Position numbers and translations under genes: made by a program. From NCBI GenBank assembly GCA_945916025.1, contig CAMEGD010000075.1, positions 1 to 6,918 on the forward strand: 6,918 nucleotides of DNA, in the 5' to 3' direction. The stretch's first letter is position 1. Each line of letters opens with the position of its first letter. The notes under the pieces are model-generated. The model did no database searches and was not told where the DNA came from. It was given only the letters and a program-made list of their open reading frames with translations. Positions 5,208-6,918 of the stretch are shown piece after piece. The stretch comes from an uncultured Clostridia bacterium (GTDB taxonomy: Bacteria; Bacillota; Clostridia; Tissierellales; Peptoniphilaceae).

Positions 5208-6194
5208 TTATAAGTCATTATCATCATAAGAATCTCTATAAGGTTCTTCATCTACAAAATCATCTTGATAATTTTCTTCATTTCTTCCTATATAATCTTT
5301 GTCAGTATCCCTAAATATATCTTCATCCCTATAAACCCTGTTTTCAAAAGGTTTATTTTCTTCTGAAGGTCTTTCCTGACCATATATTTTTTCATACATA
5401 TAGTCTTCGTCTCTAGAAACATTGTCATATAACAAAGCCATAGCAACATTGGCCTTAATATTAGCCCTAATCACTAGGACAGCAAATATTAATAATACAA
5501 GAGGAATTAGGGTTAATAAAACAACAATACCTTCAACCTGACCTTCTCCAAGATTAGGTAGTGCATAAAATAATATTCCTCCAAAACCTACAATTAAAAC
5601 TATGAAAGGAATTAGGTAGTATTTTATAAATATTAGTAAAATATCTAGTTTTCTACCTTTGGTCTTATCTACTGAAGTTCTAAATATTGATCCTAAATCT
5701 CCTTTATCAGCATCTACAATTGAATAAAATACAAAAGCAAATATTATTGAAACTACAGATGATAATATAAATCCAATGAAAGGCATAAATGCTAGGAAGC
5801 TAGTGATTATACCCATTATTACAGAAAGAACGAAAAGTTCTTTAGCATATTTAGATAGACTTGAAAATAATAAGTCTACAGAAAACTTCTTGTTGTACAT
5901 ATTCCTTATATAAGTCAAAATTCCAATTGAGAAAGCACCATGTAACATAGTTGAAAAAATCGAACCTAATATAGTTTTTATAACATAGTAGGAACTTGGA
6001 CTTTCCAATAAACTAATTTGTGTAAGTGATGTTATTACATCTAATTCTGTATTATCTACAGTTGGTAATAAAATATTTAAAATATATTGAAATATTCCTG
6101 ACATTATCATTATTAAAATTAAAGAAATTACAAAACCACTCCAATTATTAAATAATACATCCTTTACTTCTTCATATATATTCTTTCTTTCCAT
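5208..6194 (-). CDS. Multi-pass membrane protein with acidic cytosolic-type tail (function unknown)
   Basis: I chose the ATG at 6192-6194, which has GAGGGAGG 5 bases upstream. A TTG 15 bases further upstream is in frame but lacks a ribosome binding site. The 328-residue product starts MERKNIYEEVKDVLF and has about six membrane segments (near 21-44, 71-95, 116-138, 141-160, 183-213 and 221-243). From about residue 259 to the end there is a hydrophilic tail rich in Asp, Glu, Arg, Tyr and Asn, ending in DDNDL and probably disordered. Its PFIG...FRTS...GRKL stretch matches the downstream gene, indicating duplication; the acidic tail is absent from that paralogue. It is first in a two-gene operon with a candidate promoter at about 6231-6240. 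No named family is certain; DUF975-like is my best guess. Confidence 0.85.
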   Translation of the reverse strand: MERKNIYEEVKDVLFNNWSGFVISLILIMIMSGIFQYILNILLPTVDNTELDVITSLTQISLLESPSSYYVIKTILGSIFSTMLHGAFSIGILTYIRNMYNKKFSVDLLFSSLSKYAKELFVLSVIMGIITSFLAFMPFIGFILSSVVSIIFAFVFYSIVDADKGDLGSIFRTSVDKTKGRKLDILLIFIKYYLIPFIVLIVGFGGILFYALPNLGEGQVEGIVVLLTLIPLVLLIFAVLVIRANIKANVAMALLYDNVSRDEDYMYEKIYGQERPSEENKPFENRVYRDEDIFRDTDKDYIGRNEENYQDDFVDEEPYRDSYDDNDL

Positions 6195-6230
6195 TTGAAC
6201 CTCCCTCAACGTTTATTATTTGTCAATTCT

Positions 6231-6240
6231 TTTATACCCC
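6231..6240 (-). promoter_or_regulatory. Putative -10 region of the membrane-protein pair
   Basis: On the minus strand TATAAA (6231-6236) is preceded by TGGGG, giving the block TGGGGTATAA that is also seen at the korA promoter. The -35 at normal spacing is poor (CTTTAT-like). Initiation near 6224 would give a leader of about 30 bases. An isolated TTGACA at 6221-6226 on this strand is too close to the start codon to serve as a -35. Confidence 0.4.
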
Positions 6241-6244
6241 ATAA

Positions 6245-6278
6245 GAAACAAAAATAAAGACACTCGTGAAGAGTGTCT
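6245..6278 (-). terminator. Intrinsic terminator of the truncated repeat-protein gene
   Basis: On the minus strand AGACACTC (6271-6278) pairs perfectly with GAGTGTCT (6258-6265) across a five-base loop and is followed by TTATTTTTGTTT. It lies about 28 bases after the stop of the minus-strand gene at 6306 and separates it from the membrane-protein pair. Confidence 0.85.
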
Positions 6279-6305
6279 CTAAATTGTAACTATTTAATTA
6301 TAAAC

Positions 6306-6827
6306 TTATTTTGTTGCGTTTTCGAAAGCCTTAGCCATAACTCCTTGGTAACCTTCTACTGTGATTGTTACACTTGAAGCTAGTTCAGGAAGATCTGGAA
6401 CGTGTTGGTGAGTTGGGTTAGCTTCTTTTACAGGAATATTTTGAACTTCTTCAACAGTCTTTCCTACTGTGAAAGCTTCCCATGCTGCCATTTGTTCGTA
6501 CCATTCTTTACCAATTTCAGAATGATCTTTCATTCCATATTCTTCTTTTAAGTCTTTTTTAGTTTTAACGTCTTCCATTTTTTCAACGATTGTTCCATCG
6601 GCATTAACTTGAACTTTAGCTTGAACAACATCAATGTAGTTAGCAACTATCATATCTGAATCGTCTAATCCTAAAGCTGACATATAAGTGTTGATTTGGA
6701 TTTGAGCTGGTTTGTCACCATCTGCTGCTTTGTTAGAAGCATCAGTAGTAATACCAAGACCTAATTTAGTAGCGCCTTCTGCATCTACTGCATTGTCCCA
6801 AGCTTCTTTAACTACTTGGAGTAGTTT
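6306..6827 (-). pseudogene. 5'-truncated secreted-type repeat protein (last repeat and end of the previous one)
   Basis: The minus-strand frame is open for 173 residues from an in-frame TAA (6828-6830) to the stop at 6306-6308. No ATG, GTG or TTG occurs before the internal Met at 6681-6683, which has no ribosome binding site and would lose the first third of the domain. The repeat-like domain runs from GATKLGLGITTDAS through VVQAKVQVNADGTIVEK, TKKDLKEEYGMK and EWYEQMAAWEAFTVGKTVEE to PDLPELASSVTITVEGYQ. I recognise this as a recurrent, often tandem, domain of exported proteins or lipoproteins in anaerobic Firmicutes, without a firm family name or function. The first residues (LLQVVKEAWDNAVD) resemble its own C-terminus (YQGVMAKAFENATK), as expected if they are the tail of a preceding, lost repeat. 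No signal peptide or lipobox is present. A sound terminator follows. A natural deletion or an assembly join could each explain it. Confidence 0.7.
6810..6826. repeat. Inverted repeat at the truncation point
   Basis: AACTACT (6810-6816) and AGTAGTT (6820-6826) are perfect inverted arms around TGG. On the plus strand a TTTTT run follows, so it resembles a small terminator. It lies exactly where the repeat protein loses homology and next to the in-frame TAA at 6828-6830. Confidence 0.6.
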
Positions 6828-6918
6828 TTAATTATAAAAGGTAGTAAATGTTTCACTGTAATAATTTTTGTTTTGTTTTGGCTTTTTAGGGCCACATGCT
6901 GCGGCATACGCAGCTTCC
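6828..6918. other. Unassigned right-end segment, not continuous with the truncated gene
   Basis: These 91 bases do not encode the expected upstream part of the repeat protein. The AT-rich half (6828-6885) contains a GTTTTGTTTTGG run. The last roughly 32 bases are about 60% G+C, against about 30% or less elsewhere, and hold a 6-bp inverted repeat (GCTGCG 6898-6903, CGCAGC 6909-6914). Short frames are open to the edge on both strands: a minus-strand frame containing AAYAAACGPKKPK that ends at the TAA, and a hydrophobic plus-strand frame. Neither has a recognisable start or family. It could be the edge of another gene, an inserted element or a joining artefact. Confidence 0.4.

Noticed and set aside
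5108..5314. Plus-strand 68-residue ORF across the junction of the two membrane-protein genes
   Set aside because: It is antisense to two well-supported coding regions and their ribosome binding site, with no conserved features.
6195..6209. TTG at 6207-6209 as start of the acidic-tail membrane protein
   Set aside because: It has no ribosome binding site, while the ATG at 6192-6194 has GAGGGAGG at ideal spacing.
6860..6918. Edge of a tmRNA or a lipoprotein signal (AAYAAACG reading)
   Set aside because: No tmRNA-conserved ends or tag-plus-stop could be matched, and the residues before the Cys (EAAY) are not a hydrophobic signal peptide.
1..6918. CRISPR arrays, tRNA genes, insertion sequences
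   Set aside because: I saw no regularly spaced direct repeats, no cloverleaf with a GGTTCGA-type T-loop, and no transposase motifs or paired terminal inverted repeats.

Overview
The window is AT-rich, compact DNA from a low-GC Firmicutes-type anaerobe. The rpmG-secE-nusG-rplK order, the zinc-type L33, the ferredoxin-dependent 2-oxoacid oxidoreductase and the AGGAGG-type ribosome binding sites all fit Clostridia/Tissierellia. A Peptoniphilaceae-like genus is my guess from gene content only. Both window ends cut through genes or altered sequence.

Layout. Positions 1-1177 (minus strand) hold the translation/secretion/transcription cluster rpmG (L33), secE, nusG and the 5' part of rplK (L11). 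Positions 1178-1430 are a divergent control region. On the minus side it has two promoter-like elements separated by a terminator-like hairpin; on the plus side it has a promoter for the next operon. Positions 1431-3949 (plus) encode a two-gene 2-oxoacid:ferredoxin oxidoreductase: a gamma-alpha fusion and a beta subunit, overlapping by ATGA. An intrinsic terminator follows, then tadA (tRNA adenosine deaminase, 3987-4457). tadA runs tail-to-tail into a minus-strand pair of related multi-pass membrane proteins (4444-5196 and 5208-6194). A terminator at 6245-6278 closes the last minus-strand gene, a truncated secreted-type repeat protein (6306-6827). The final ~90 bases (6828-6918) do not continue that gene.

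How the genes fit together. The left cluster is housekeeping: ribosomal proteins, the SecE translocon subunit and NusG. The oxidoreductase pair would make acyl-CoA and reduced ferredoxin from 2-oxoacids, as expected in an anaerobic fermenter of amino acids. TadA makes inosine-34 in tRNA-Arg. The membrane pair has no assigned function.

The points most worth a second look are: (i) an identical GGGAAAGACCC hairpin core in the leaders of both rpmG and rplK; (ii) tandem promoters flanking a terminator-like hairpin before rpmG; (iii) a beta subunit with Gln where the third iron-sulfur cysteine is expected; (iv) a 14-bp palindromic terminator that carries the stop codons of both convergent genes and gives both proteins the same KKLS sequence near the C-terminus; (v) the abrupt loss of homology at about 6828 in the repeat protein, next to an inverted repeat and followed by unusually GC-rich terminal sequence. 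I found no convincing complete undescribed system, CRISPR array, tRNA or insertion sequence.
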